49,406 nucleotides of DNA from positions 1 through 49,406 of the forward strand of contig JAHLLS010000061.1 of assembly GCA_020444045.1 (NCBI GenBank), written 5' to 3'. The position numbers and the translations under genes were made by a program. The stretch is from Deltaproteobacteria bacterium. Lineage in GTDB: Bacteria; Desulfobacterota; Desulfobacteria; Desulfobacterales; UBA5852. Below the pieces are notes generated by a model. The model saw only the letters and a list, made by a program, of their open reading frames with translations. It was not told the DNA's origin and searched no databases. This document shows, in pieces, positions 1 to 8,246 of this stretch (position 1 is the first letter of the stretch; every line of letters begins with the position of its first letter).

Positions 1-10
1 GGGCGCACCA
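1..10 (+). tRNA. 3' end of tRNA (probably tRNA-Arg), partial
   Basis: The window opens in the 3' acceptor strand of a tRNA gene, ending with an encoded CCA. The same ten bases end the longer tRNA fragment at 30052-30096, whose anticodon loop reads ACG. The gene cut by the window edge is therefore probably tRNA-Arg(ACG). The rest of the gene lies outside the window and cannot be checked. Confidence 0.7.
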
Positions 11-55
11 CATGAAATTTAAGGGAATCAGGGAGTTATCCTTGGTTCCTTTTTT
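1..55 (+). repeat. Left attachment-site repeat (attL) of the genomic island
   Basis: These 55 bases are identical to 30087-30141. The repeat includes the tRNA 3' end and the hairpin terminator behind it. It is cut by the window edge; from the right copy it probably starts some 35 bp further left, in the anticodon loop. Exact duplication of a tRNA 3' end is the classic footprint of a tyrosine-recombinase-integrated element. Confidence 0.9.
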
Positions 56-56
56 T
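24..56 (+). terminator. Rho-independent terminator of the tRNA gene
   Basis: A 10-bp stem (24-33 with 40-49, containing two G-U pairs) closes the loop AGTTAT and is followed by seven T. It sits 13 bases after the CCA, so it should terminate the tRNA transcript. It lies inside the attachment repeat, so it is duplicated at 30110-30141. Confidence 0.75.
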
Positions 57-687
57 GTTCAAAGGTGCTTTTAGAAGGGAGTGCACTCAATTTGAGGAAA
101 TCATGCACTCCTTTATTCCTAATGTAGGTGAGACTCCCTGTCAATCTAAAGGTGCTCCACCGCTCTTCCTCCTCCATGGTACATTTTCTAAATCTGAGTA
201 AGTATTGCCTCCGATTAACCGGTATGCAATTCCAATCGTGCGTCCTATCCAATCTACAGGTTACGGCACGCTGTCACAGGTTTTGACAAGCTGAGGAATG
301 TTAGGATACTCGATAAGTGTTTTATCGATCGTCCCGCGGCATTGATGATGCGAGGACATCTGCTCAACGTGTAAGGCGGCTGGTTGGTTTCAAGTTTGAG
401 TGTGAGCGGGCGGGATGATTGATAAAACGAGGTTGGACGAAGCCGCCTGCTGGAGACTTCGGCACGATATTTTCATATGGGTTTTGTAAAGATGTGATTT
501 GCGGCCATACGTCAGCAGACAGGCGTATGGGATCAGCGGCAGGACGTGTTCTGGATTATACATCGGATTTTCCACTACAAGGTCATCATTTTGATTGCGG
601 TTTTCTCCCCTTCACAGAAGCATTCAGCCAGGTGAGAGCGCACTCCACCAGCGGTTTCGGAACCGATTCCAAATTCAGTCAATCTGC
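57..687. other. Non-coding stretch between attL and the IS91 transposase
   Basis: I see no convincing gene here. The part from about 370 to 687 is probably the tail of the IS91-type element downstream of its transposase. An inverted pair (AGGCGGCT at 373-380 and AGCCGCCT at 441-448) could belong to its origin-end hairpin, but I could not fix the element end. Confidence 0.35.
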
Positions 688-1866
688 CTATGCCGCTGCA
701 TAGAGAAGTGGATTGGGGGGTCGTGCTCGTCCCCTGGGGATTACACGGAACAGGTGCATTTTCCCTTTAAGGCAGCAGGGACAAACGCTGATGTCGATAC
801 CTGTTAGTTGTCGGAGAAGCTCCTCAACGGTGGTTACAGTAGCGCCCGATGGTTCCGGCAACGCCATCAATCGCCGGATAGCGGCAAGATTCGTTGACCG
901 ATAGCGATTGGCCAAAAAACCGTAGTGCCGGATGCGCACAAAGCCTTTGGGCAAGCTGTGGAGCAGAAAGCGCCGGATGAACTCGACGGCCGTAACCGTG
1001 AGCGTTTCGGTGCGATCTTTCTTTCGGTTTTTAAAGTTAAAAGTGACCATCCCGTCGCAAAGGGTTTTGATGCGGCTGTTGGCAATCGCCACGCGATAGG
1101 TATAACGGGCCAGGTATGCGAGCACGTGCTGCGGGTTTTTGACAGGCTCACGAACGTCCACAATCCAGGGCGTTTCATATAGCCGGGCTTTCAGTCGGTT
1201 CAATTCATCGTCTGTGATGTTGAGGTGTCCGCGCTCACCCGCCCTTTTCAGGTGCGCCATGAACTTTCCACGGAACACCAGCGACAAGGCCCGTGCATTA
1301 AACAAATATCTGCCTTTGCAGGGCCGCCAGCGGGAACCATCGTCACAGAGCGCTCCACCGGCCACCAGGCAATGCAGATGAAAGTGGGCGTTGAGTTTCT
1401 GATCCCAGGTGTGCAGCGTGGCGATAAAGCCCAGCTTTCCGCCGAGCTTGTTTTCCCCGAAGGTCAGGAGTGTTTGCCCGGCAGCCTTAAAAAGCATGGT
1501 GAGCATCACCGGCTTGTTGGCCAAGGCCATCGTGTTGAGGGCATGCGGCAGGGTGAAGACGACATGGAAGTAGGCGGTTTTTAGGATTTCTTGCTTTCGT
1601 TTTTCCAGCCAGCGTTCCCGCGGCATGTGCTGGCAGGTGGGGCAGTGGCGATTGCGGCATGAGTGATAGGCGATGCGCAGGGTGCCGCAATGCTCGCAGC
1701 GATCGATATGACCGCCGAGATATGGCGTGCGGCAGTTGAGCAGGTCGTAGACGATCTTGCGCTGTTGCGGCCATAGCCGATACTGTATCTGGTAATCGGC
1801 AATGTGTTCCCGCAGAACGTGTGCCAGCCCCAGCCGTCCGGCATCAGGTTTGATGATCGGGCTCAT
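688..1866 (-). CDS. IS91-family transposase (HUH/Y2 rolling-circle type)
   Basis: A 392-aa transposase that would nick DNA and drive rolling-circle transposition of its element. It has an N-terminal zinc-binding region with paired cysteines (CEHCG, then CRNRHCPTCQ), the HUH motif (HFHLH) in the middle, and a YxxxY tyrosine pair (YLARY). The length is usual for full IS91 transposases. The ATG at 1866 has a good AAGGAGG ribosome site and overlaps the end of the recombinase gene by 23 bp, so the two are co-translated. All key residues are present, so it may be active. Confidence 0.88.
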   Translation of the reverse strand: MSPIIKPDAGRLGLAHVLREHIADYQIQYRLWPQQRKIVYDLLNCRTPYLGGHIDRCEHCGTLRIAYHSCRNRHCPTCQHMPRERWLEKRKQEILKTAYFHVVFTLPHALNTMALANKPVMLTMLFKAAGQTLLTFGENKLGGKLGFIATLHTWDQKLNAHFHLHCLVAGGALCDDGSRWRPCKGRYLFNARALSLVFRGKFMAHLKRAGERGHLNITDDELNRLKARLYETPWIVDVREPVKNPQHVLAYLARYTYRVAIANSRIKTLCDGMVTFNFKNRKKDRTETLTVTAVEFIRRFLLHSLPKGFVRIRHYGFLANRYRSTNLAAIRRLMALPEPSGATVTTVEELLRQLTGIDISVCPCCLKGKMHLFRVIPRGRARPPNPLLYAAA

Positions 1867-2734
1867 GGGTGCCCTCCTTTGCGCCGTTCGGATTTAAGTC
1901 CACTAAATCCAGAGGGCTGGGCACGCTGGCCAGGGTTTCGCGGCTCACATGCAGGTAGATCATGGTGGTGGACAGTCTCGAATGGCCGAGGAGAACCTGG
2001 ATTTTGCGGATGTCGTATCCGGCCTCCAGAAGATGCGTGGCGAAGCTGTGGCGCAGGGTGTGCAGGCCTTGACCGTTTTTAACGCCGGCCTTCTGGCGGG
2101 CTTTCTCGTAGATGCAGCGCACGGCTTCGTAGGATAGCGGCTGGCCTTTCATTTTCTTATACGAGGAGGGGAAGAGGTAGGTTTGCGGACGGCAGGTGTG
2201 ATAGTAGCGGCGCAGTTCGGCCAGCAGCTTTTTCGACAGCATGGTGTAGCGGTCTTTGCCCCCCTTGCCGCTTTCGACCTTGATCAGCATCTGCTGACTG
2301 TCGATATGCTCGGGCCTTAAGTGCCTCACTTCGGCGGACCTGAGACCGGCCGCGTAGGTCGTCATCAGGATCAAGCGATGCTTTAGATTGCCGGGGGCAT
2401 CGATAATCCTGCGGACCTGTGCTTTGGTGAGCACGGTCGGCAGCCGCCGCAAGGACTTGGGCAGGCGGAAGCCAACGGGCATCTGCTGTTCGAGGATGTG
2501 TTTGTAGAAAAAACGCAGGCCGCTTAACCTCAAGCAGCAGCTTTGCGGGGCGTTGCCCTTTTCATTTTTCAGATACAGCAGGTAGTCCTCGATCATCTCG
2601 GGGGTGATGGTTTCCGGAGACTGCTGATAATGCTTGGCCAGGTTGGTGACCGCGCTGAGATATGAGCGACGGGTGTGCGGGGAAAGGTTCTTTAGATCCA
2701 TTGCCCTGAGCATTTGTTGACGCAGTGGTGTCAT
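1844..2734 (-). CDS. Tyrosine recombinase/integrase of the IS91-type element
   Basis: A 296-aa XerC/D-like phage-integrase-family protein with an N-terminal SAM-like core-binding domain (about residues 1-85) and a catalytic domain. The catalytic set is visible: R in AAGLRSAEVR, K in SGKGGKDR, HxxR in HTLRHSF, then LLGHS and the final Y in MIYLHV. The start at 2734 is chosen because a strong AAGGAGG lies just upstream; an in-frame ATG at 2764 lacks one. It overlaps the transposase gene and most likely belongs to the IS rather than to the island, although it is the only site-specific recombinase seen between the attachment repeats. Confidence 0.88.
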   Translation of the reverse strand: MTPLRQQMLRAMDLKNLSPHTRRSYLSAVTNLAKHYQQSPETITPEMIEDYLLYLKNEKGNAPQSCCLRLSGLRFFYKHILEQQMPVGFRLPKSLRRLPTVLTKAQVRRIIDAPGNLKHRLILMTTYAAGLRSAEVRHLRPEHIDSQQMLIKVESGKGGKDRYTMLSKKLLAELRRYYHTCRPQTYLFPSSYKKMKGQPLSYEAVRCIYEKARQKAGVKNGQGLHTLRHSFATHLLEAGYDIRKIQVLLGHSRLSTTMIYLHVSRETLASVPSPLDLVDLNPNGAKEGTHEPDHQT

Positions 2735-2966
2735 GGTCTGCCTCCTTGGTTTGGGGTTCATCAAACGTAAGGAAGGCAGTTTACACGATCAGGCTTTGGA
2801 TATTTGGATTCAATAGGGTACGGCGGGAAAATAACTGAAGACGTTCAGACGGGCAAGCTGCCGCGAAGCAGTTTCGTCCAGTCTCAATCAATCACCAATC
2901 GAATCAAATTCTGATTTTAGTAAGATTATCCTCTAAAAGCGTTCTTGATGGCAAACAAGGTCTATA

Positions 2967-3055
2967 TGAAGCTCTGGTGCAGCTTTTCATGGACAAAGAT
3001 GTGTTTATTAAGGAGGAGCTGCTGAGGAAGGTTAAGGAAGTTCAGGCTGGCTTAA
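2967..3055 (+). pseudogene. Gene remnant cut by the IS701 element
   Basis: A plus-strand reading frame encodes a plausible charged helical peptide (EALVQLFMDKDVF, then KEELLRKVKEVQ) and runs straight into the left end of the IS701 element. After the element the frame meets a stop within a few codons. No start is identifiable. This looks like the C-terminal remnant of a protein gene of unknown family, disrupted by the insertion; confidence is low. Confidence 0.3.
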
Positions 3056-3057
3056 CC

Positions 3058-3189
3058 CTACAACGTTACTTGTGGCCCTTCGCCAAGTTCTCTTAATCGC
3101 TTTCGCCGGTGTGACAGATAGGCGCGATGGTTGCGGGCCTGAATCCACTCGATCTCATCGAGTAAACTTTCGACCGTGTGGCGTTTCAT
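3058..3189 (-). CDS. 43-aa ORF inside the IS701 element, downstream of the transposase
   Basis: A small, basic, helical reading frame begins 25 bases after the transposase stop and ends with a stop codon inside the terminal inverted repeat. Its start (MKRHTVESLLDEIEWIQ) looks protein-like, with a very basic middle (SHRRKRLREL). The ribosome site is weak, and translation would rely on readthrough transcription from the transposase gene. It could be an accessory DNA-binding peptide or chance; I do not recognise a family. Confidence 0.35.
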   Translation of the reverse strand: MKRHTVESLLDEIEWIQARNHRAYLSHRRKRLRELGEGPQVTL

Positions 3190-3214
3190 TGGCAAAATGA
3201 TCTTTATGAGAACC

Positions 3215-4567
3215 CTAAGCTGCGACAGCGTAATGGACGGTGCTTTTTTTCCCCATCCTGATTTTCAGGTGCCAGAGGAAGAAATGGGCCAGCATGCACG
3301 TTAGCATGTGGTGGTTCCATCCGGTGAACTTGCGTACCTCGTAGTGGTCCATGCCCAGCTCTGTTTTAGCCTCCTCAAAGCACTGTTCGATGGCCCAGCG
3401 CAAGCCGCTTAGCCACACGAGCAGTTTTAATCGCGCATTTGAGGAGGCGTTGCTGATGAAATAGCTGTATTGGGGGTCGTCGCCCAAGGTCCGGCGGATC
3501 AGCAGCCAAACGCTTTTGCGGGGCAGACCATCTGCCGAGAGGATCACCCGGCGCCGGGTAAACTCATAAACAATGGGGCCTTTGGTGCCTTCGGACACTT
3601 GGCGGCGATACCAAAAATAGTCGTTGATGTTCTTAGCCAGCTCCTCCACGGTGACGGGCTTGCTGTCAGGATCGAGCAACAGGGTTTTGGTACGGGTTTT
3701 CCCACCCCAGCGGTAGGACTTGGTAATGGTCATTGGCCGTTTCAGCCAGCAGTGGGTATCTTTGGGTACTGACACGAGGTAGGTCTTATCCGGCAAGGCG
3801 TCCACGGCGGCAATAAACTCCGGACTAACACCGTAAACGGAATCGGCCAGTACATACTTGAAGGGCAGCACGTTTTCTCCATGGACCGCTTGGAGCATGT
3901 CCACCGCCAGTTGGGGCTTGGTCTTGAAGGTGGTTTCTTCCGGCAGCTTGCATTTTTTTCGACGGGCACGGAAATCGTCCGTGAACCATTGCTTAGGGAT
4001 GAACAGCCGCTTGTCGACCATGGCGTAACCGTTTTCGGACACGTAGGCGGCGAAGACGCCGACCTGGCAGTTTTCAACTTTACCGATGGTGCCGCAGTAT
4101 TGCTTGGCAACCCCGATGGAATCCTGGCCCTTTTTGACAAAGCTGGTTTCGTCAAAGAGCAAAGCACCGTCGGGGCTGCCGAGGTCTTCGTTAACATAAC
4201 TACGATACTTGGCGACGATTTTATCGTCATCCCATGGGGCATCGCTGACGAAACGCTGCATGGCCCTGACATTGCCGTCTTCTACCGCCAGTGCGATGGG
4301 CTCGATGGATTTGCGCTCAAGCGGACTGAATTGCCCGGCCATATAGCGCAGGAAATGCTCCCTGGATTCACTGCGCTGGAAACAATCGTGGAACTGCTCG
4401 TGAAAACCTCTGAGCTCATTCATAAAGTATTTGACATCGGCTTTGCCAAGATCGAATTTGGGAACAGGGTAAAGGTGTTCGCCACAACGGCTAACGGGCA
4501 ACATGTCCGGCCTCCTTTTTTTGAGGGGGATGTTGCGCAGTATGGCAAACTTTAGCTGTTTTTTCAA
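3215..4567 (-). CDS. IS701-family DDE transposase
   Basis: A transposase of up to 450 aa for cut-and-paste movement of the surrounding element. It has the family hallmark DETSFVKKG (first catalytic Asp) followed by SIGVAKQYCGTIGKVENCQV, the second Asp region in VLADSVYG, and the C-terminal Glu region in RWAIEQCFEEAKTELGMDHYE. It is full length and undisrupted. A later start at the internal Met of MLPVSRCGEH (about 4504) is also possible. The element's inverted repeats and TTAA duplication frame it. Confidence 0.92.
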   Translation of the reverse strand: MKKQLKFAILRNIPLKKRRPDMLPVSRCGEHLYPVPKFDLGKADVKYFMNELRGFHEQFHDCFQRSESREHFLRYMAGQFSPLERKSIEPIALAVEDGNVRAMQRFVSDAPWDDDKIVAKYRSYVNEDLGSPDGALLFDETSFVKKGQDSIGVAKQYCGTIGKVENCQVGVFAAYVSENGYAMVDKRLFIPKQWFTDDFRARRKKCKLPEETTFKTKPQLAVDMLQAVHGENVLPFKYVLADSVYGVSPEFIAAVDALPDKTYLVSVPKDTHCWLKRPMTITKSYRWGGKTRTKTLLLDPDSKPVTVEELAKNINDYFWYRRQVSEGTKGPIVYEFTRRRVILSADGLPRKSVWLLIRRTLGDDPQYSYFISNASSNARLKLLVWLSGLRWAIEQCFEEAKTELGMDHYEVRKFTGWNHHMLTCMLAHFFLWHLKIRMGKKSTVHYAVAA

Positions 4568-4636
4568 GTAAATAATTCATAAGTTACGTTGTAGTGTTAA
4601 TCACTTCATAACCAACAAACTGATATGGAGGTCGGA

Positions 4637-5299
4637 ATGAACAAGCAACATTTTAAATTCATGGTGGTTGTTGCTCTACTAATTGGCTTAACAGGTTGCG
4701 CTACATATCCGCCACCTATAATTCATTCCGACAAGGCCACCAATTTCAAATATCAGTACAGTGTGAATATACCGCGAGGTTGGGACGCATACACTAAATT
4801 GCCAAAAGATATCAAAAGTCAAATGTCATCACAGGCAAGAAAGATGGTCAGTTTAGCACTTGTGAATAAAGAACCTAAAGGAATGATTTTGTTCATGAAT
4901 GACAAGGAGTATACAAGTTTTGATAAAGCGCTTGAAAGGTCCAATAGCTATTGGCAAGAAGCTGCCAATAATTTGAAATCCACAATGGAAAGTGAAGCAG
5001 AAATTGTTAGATACCAAAGTGATATAAAAGTTGAAAATTTGGCCGCTACCTATGATAGGTACAAAACAAGTCCCAAATCATTCAAATCGAAACCTTGGCT
5101 TGAAGTTGAAGCTGATGCTATTTTTACCATGGGAGATACTACAATCCGCTACGATTGGTTTTTACACCCATGCCATAAAACTAATTCCTGTTATACGATC
5201 GTAGTCTCCATGAGCGAAAAAGACAAGTACGAAGCTACCCGTAAAGCACTAAATGAAGTGTTAGAATCACTAACTATGCATGACTTAGATAACAACTGA
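4637..5299 (+). CDS. Putative lipoprotein of unknown function
   Basis: A 220-aa protein with a typical lipoprotein signal: basic N-terminus, hydrophobic stretch (FMVVVALLIGL) and lipobox LTGC, so it should be lipid-anchored after cleavage before Cys. The rest is hydrophilic and of mixed alpha/beta character, with two cysteines near the C-terminus (HPCHKTNSCY) that may form a disulfide. The start at 4637 is set by GGAGG seven bases upstream. I do not recognise the family. It starts about 40 bp after the IS701 element, so any original promoter may have been replaced. AT-rich, like the next 7 kb. Confidence 0.7.
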   Translation: MNKQHFKFMVVVALLIGLTGCATYPPPIIHSDKATNFKYQYSVNIPRGWDAYTKLPKDIKSQMSSQARKMVSLALVNKEPKGMILFMNDKEYTSFDKALERSNSYWQEAANNLKSTMESEAEIVRYQSDIKVENLAATYDRYKTSPKSFKSKPWLEVEADAIFTMGDTTIRYDWFLHPCHKTNSCYTIVVSMSEKDKYEATRKALNEVLESLTMHDLDNN

Positions 5300-5763
5300 G
5301 ATGTGAAATATTACAACAATAATATGTCCTTGTTCAAGGCCACGACAAGGAGAATTCTTTTTGGATTCCAAAACAAACACCACCTCAAATGCAATAGTTC
5401 AACTCGGTGTTTGTTGGGGTTCAGAACGGAACTTTAGAATTTTTACCGTCGGTTCCGGGTAGCACCATTTTTCGTTTTTAAAAAGAAATATAGGGATAGA
5501 ATAAACGCGTCTTCAAAATCGTCAATATTGAGTTTTATAGAGATAACAATATCCATTATAACTCTAATCGAATTACCGCTATAGAGGCGCATTAAGACGG
5601 TCTAAAAGCACTTTTTAAACATGTTGGTGTGATAAACTCGGAATAATAATATGGATTATAAAATTAGAATTTTAAATTTTCTTGCATAAAGACAAAGATA
5701 GCATTAAATAGTTTGAAATAGTTTTCATTAATTTCGTTAACAACAACATATTGGAGATACAAA
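5300..5763. other. AT-rich intergenic region
   Basis: No gene is supported. An inverted repeat (AACAAACACC at 5372-5381 and GGTGTTTGTT at 5406-5415, 24-base loop) may terminate the lipoprotein transcript or be regulatory. The rest is low-complexity AT-rich DNA leading to the promoter region of the AbrB-like gene. Confidence 0.4.
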
Positions 5764-6096
5764 ATGGCCAAGAGAAAATCTGTCGATTCAAAAAAACTGA
5801 TCAAAATGATTGAAGATGAAACGCCTCAACCCGAAATTTTGGCGGCATTTGGTTTCAAAACATCAACACAGTTGAAAAGTGCTTATGCGAATGCATTGAT
5901 TGATGAAGGTACAGTGCCTCCAATCAAAAGTGGCCGTGGGGCTGCTAAAGCAACAATTTCAAATGAGGTTACTGTTGGCAAACGCGGCAGCATCATTGTT
6001 CCTAAAGGACTGGTGGCAGAGTTGGGTTATGTTGAGAATGACAGGTTCCTGGTCCGGAAAACCAAGTCGGGTATTTCGCTGAAGAAGCTTTATTAG
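5764..6096 (+). CDS. AbrB/MazE-like DNA-binding protein
   Basis: A 110-aa protein. Residues about 70-108 match a swapped-hairpin AbrB/SpoVT fold (KRGSIIVPKGLVAELGY, then DRFLVRKT); the N-terminal 50 residues look helical and may be a second DNA-binding or partner segment. AbrB-fold proteins of this size are antitoxins or transcription regulators. No toxin gene lies beside it: it is followed at once by a strong terminator. I therefore infer a stand-alone regulator or an orphan antitoxin. A GGAGA ribosome site precedes the ATG. Confidence 0.6.
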   Translation: MAKRKSVDSKKLIKMIEDETPQPEILAAFGFKTSTQLKSAYANALIDEGTVPPIKSGRGAAKATISNEVTVGKRGSIIVPKGLVAELGYVENDRFLVRKTKSGISLKKLY

Positions 6097-6128
6097 CCGA
6101 TCCTGCTGATAGGATCTGTCGAGTGTAG

Positions 6129-6163
6129 AAGGGCGGGGCCAGAGATGGTCTCGCCCTTTTTTT
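6129..6163 (+). terminator. Rho-independent terminator after the AbrB-like gene
   Basis: A stem of about 10 bp (GGGCGGGGCC with GGTCTCGCCC, two G-U pairs) closes the loop AGAGAT and is followed by seven T. It lies 35 bases after the stop codon and isolates the AbrB-like gene as a single-gene unit. Confidence 0.88.
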
Positions 6164-6242
6164 GTATTACTATGTTATCGTTTGATATCCATTAGCTAAG
6201 GTTATCAACGATGAATTGTGACTGACATGAATGTGATATAGG

Positions 6243-6794
6243 CTATAATTTAGATATCATTGTCTTAATTTCGGATAATTCTTTTTTAAGTTTCTTTTGT
6301 TCATTCACAACATCAACAATGGTTACTTCCTTTTCATCTTCCGTGTATTGACAATATTCCCATACACCTTTCCAACTTGCACCCTTTTTATTAAGCTTTG
6401 GTTCCATTGCTAATATTAAAGCACTTTCTATTTCATTCAATGAATCAGCAATAGTACCATTAAGTTTTGCAGAACTATTTTCAACTTCTATTAGAGAATT
6501 GTTTATTCTATCAACATCACAAAGTCCAAACCAACTAAAATATTCCCATCTTCCTGATAAATGATCGGCATTGTGATCATCTAACCTTTTAAATAAACAA
6601 GACTTACCTTTACCTGATTGTCCTACATAGATTGGTTTCATATCTTTATCATAAAGGACATAGACACCACGTTGATTCCTAAAATCAACTATATCTCTCC
6701 CATTATACCCTTTTAGATGTCCTGCATTTCCACTCCTTCCATAGTGAATATATTTTCTTTCCCAAAACTGCCCATAATTTTTAATGGCTAACAT
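6243..6794 (-). CDS. GIY-YIG domain protein, putative nuclease
   Basis: A 183-aa protein with a GIY-YIG-type nuclease core at about residues 42-130: GVYVLYD, then PIYVGQSG, an Arg and His in LFKRLDDHNADH, and a likely catalytic Glu with Asn in LNEIESALILAMEPKLNKKG. The C-terminus (about 150-183) is a predicted coiled coil (NEQKKLKKELSEIKTMISKL). GIY-YIG proteins act in repair, homing, restriction and phage defence. The gene is monocistronic in an AT-rich accessory region, with a GGAGAAAG ribosome site and a palindrome directly upstream. I infer an accessory nuclease; its target is unknown. Confidence 0.65.
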   Translation of the reverse strand: MLAIKNYGQFWERKYIHYGRSGNAGHLKGYNGRDIVDFRNQRGVYVLYDKDMKPIYVGQSGKGKSCLFKRLDDHNADHLSGRWEYFSWFGLCDVDRINNSLIEVENSSAKLNGTIADSLNEIESALILAMEPKLNKKGASWKGVWEYCQYTEDEKEVTIVDVVNEQKKLKKELSEIKTMISKL

Positions 6795-6806
6795 TACTTT
6801 CTCCTA

Positions 6807-6821
6807 TACCGTTTAACGGTA
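6807..6821. promoter_or_regulatory. Operator-like palindrome upstream of the GIY-YIG gene
   Basis: TACCGTT and AACGGTA form a 7-bp-arm inverted repeat with one central base. It lies just upstream of the GGAGAAAG ribosome site of the minus-strand GIY-YIG gene, where a repressor could block expression. No regulator is assigned; the AbrB-like protein next door is a candidate only by proximity. Confidence 0.4.
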
Positions 6822-7037
6822 GTAGTTATGAAATCGGTAACAACATTACAACCATATTAATTATGATTGAATCCTGTCATTCAGTATGTCAACGGATTTC
6901 TTGCTTTTATCAATGGCAATATATTTCCTTTTCAAATCCCTTGATAACTTTAAAACCGCCCCTAAGTTGACAATAAGGAATAAATCACGTTTGAAAAGAT
7001 AAAAGTTATTACTGAAATATTTTAAAATTACGAGCAA

Positions 7038-8222
7038 TTAAATTTGATATAATGATTTCATATGCTTCTTGACTGCTTTTATATCAAAATTCAGATTTAA
7101 ACTCTTTGCAGCTTCTTCTAAGAAAATAGACTCGTTTTTATGAATGTACCGATCAGAAATGGCAAATAAAACCATGACCTCCAAAAGAAGTTTTTTGAAA
7201 TCTTGGTTTTCTATCTGTGATAATTGATTAAAAAACTTAGACTGGTCATAGTGAAGTGAATTCTCTATTGAGTTGCGTTCATCCGAACTTAAGTCAAGTT
7301 TTTCTGCAAGCAAAGAAAGGGTTTCGACTTCTGACTTGTCCCACTTACCATCAGCTTGAGCTGCCATAATTGCAGCTTTAAAGATAAGGGCATCTTCATC
7401 TATAGTATTATTAAATATATTGTCTAATTCTTCAGAAATTATCCCCTTAGATCGGAATTTAGCTTTGGCAATTTTGGAAATTTGCTTCGTTGCATAATAG
7501 TTCCATCCTGAAGATATTCCTATACCAACTATGGGAACTGCCGTTCTGATAATACTTCTTTGAGTAATTTTTTGCCCTATCTTAGGCCCTAACACTTTCT
7601 TTGCACAAGCCTGAATAGCTTTAGTATTTTTATATGTTGCTCTCCAAACGTGTGATTTGACAACCTCTGGTGCGACCCCTTTTACAATTTTTCCTCCAAT
7701 TTCTGCAGACCTAACACCTAATGCCATCCCAAATATTTCCATCAAGTCTTCAGGATCATTGACATTCAATGGGTGATGGTAAAGCAAACCCAAATCATAA
7801 ATCAAACGCATTTGAAGACGAGTTGTGTATGCCATTTCATTTAACAATGCAGTAACTCCAGCACCCAAAGTTACACCCGCACTAATAGATGATGACAGGG
7901 TTGCTGCTGAAACAGATGCGCCTGCAACGCCACCAGCAATACTTGAGGCAAACACAGCTTGGTCTATCAATCTATCACCGATTGCATCCAACGGAATACC
8001 AGAGTATTTTTTTTTGAAATATTCAATTGATACTTTTTCAGCATGGCTTCTGATAAAAGTATTCAACAGGAGCGAAAACCATTCACCTTCCTTAAATTTC
8101 TGCCAGTCTAGTTTATCAATAAAGTATCTCAGGTCATTGATTTCAGATTTTATGTTATCCTGTATCAATTTCTTAGTGTTATTATTTAAGATTGAAATAT
8201 TTTCCGTCATTGGAATATCCAT
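7038..8222 (-). CDS. EcsC-family protein fused to a TerB-like domain
   Basis: A protein of about 394 aa. The N-terminal two thirds resemble EcsC-family proteins: a hydrophobic Ala/Gly-rich stretch (AGGVAGASVSAATLSSSISA) followed by TRLQMRLIYDLGLLY and DPEDLMEIFGMALG. From about residue 270 to the end is a TerB-like helical domain (AAIMAAQADGKWDKSEVE, then FAISDRYIHKNESIFLEEAAKSL) with acidic residues that could bind metal. TerB domains occur in tellurite-resistance and phage- or stress-response systems at the inner membrane. The start is uncertain (ATG 8222 chosen; TTG 8237 or ATG 8210 possible). It lies 24 bp after a 74-aa gene and two genes from another TerB-like membrane protein. Confidence 0.65.
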   Translation of the reverse strand: MDIPMTENISILNNNTKKLIQDNIKSEINDLRYFIDKLDWQKFKEGEWFSLLLNTFIRSHAEKVSIEYFKKKYSGIPLDAIGDRLIDQAVFASSIAGGVAGASVSAATLSSSISAGVTLGAGVTALLNEMAYTTRLQMRLIYDLGLLYHHPLNVNDPEDLMEIFGMALGVRSAEIGGKIVKGVAPEVVKSHVWRATYKNTKAIQACAKKVLGPKIGQKITQRSIIRTAVPIVGIGISSGWNYYATKQISKIAKAKFRSKGIISEELDNIFNNTIDEDALIFKAAIMAAQADGKWDKSEVETLSLLAEKLDLSSDERNSIENSLHYDQSKFFNQLSQIENQDFKKLLLEVMVLFAISDRYIHKNESIFLEEAAKSLNLNFDIKAVKKHMKSLYQI

Positions 8223-8246
8223 ATTTAAAAACCCCAAATTAGTAAA

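Larger units (their letters stand above)
370..2800 (-). mobile_element. IS91-family element with tyrosine recombinase gene (ends approximate)
   Basis: Two overlapping minus-strand genes, a tyrosine recombinase followed by an IS91-type HUH transposase, form the two-gene layout seen in a subgroup of IS91-like elements. IS91 elements lack terminal inverted repeats and move by rolling-circle replication, so the ends cannot be set from symmetry and the coordinates are estimates. The element lies next to attL and may be a late insertion into the island. Confidence 0.6.
3056..4596 (-). mobile_element. Complete IS701-family insertion sequence
   Basis: The left end (CCCTACAACGTTACTT, 3056-3071) and the reverse complement of the right end (CACTACAACGTAACTT, from 4596 to 4581) form terminal inverted repeats with two mismatches in 16. 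TTAA flanks both sides (3052-3055 and 4597-4600), fitting the 4-bp YTAR-type target duplication known for the IS701 family. The element is 1541 bp and holds one intact transposase gene plus a 43-codon reading frame. Intact ends and target repeats point to a fairly recent insertion. Confidence 0.85.

Noticed and set aside
419..703. Plus-strand ORF of about 94 aa next to the transposase
   Set aside because: Lies in the downstream tail of the IS91 element and overlaps the transposase end on the opposite strand; no ribosome site or family features.
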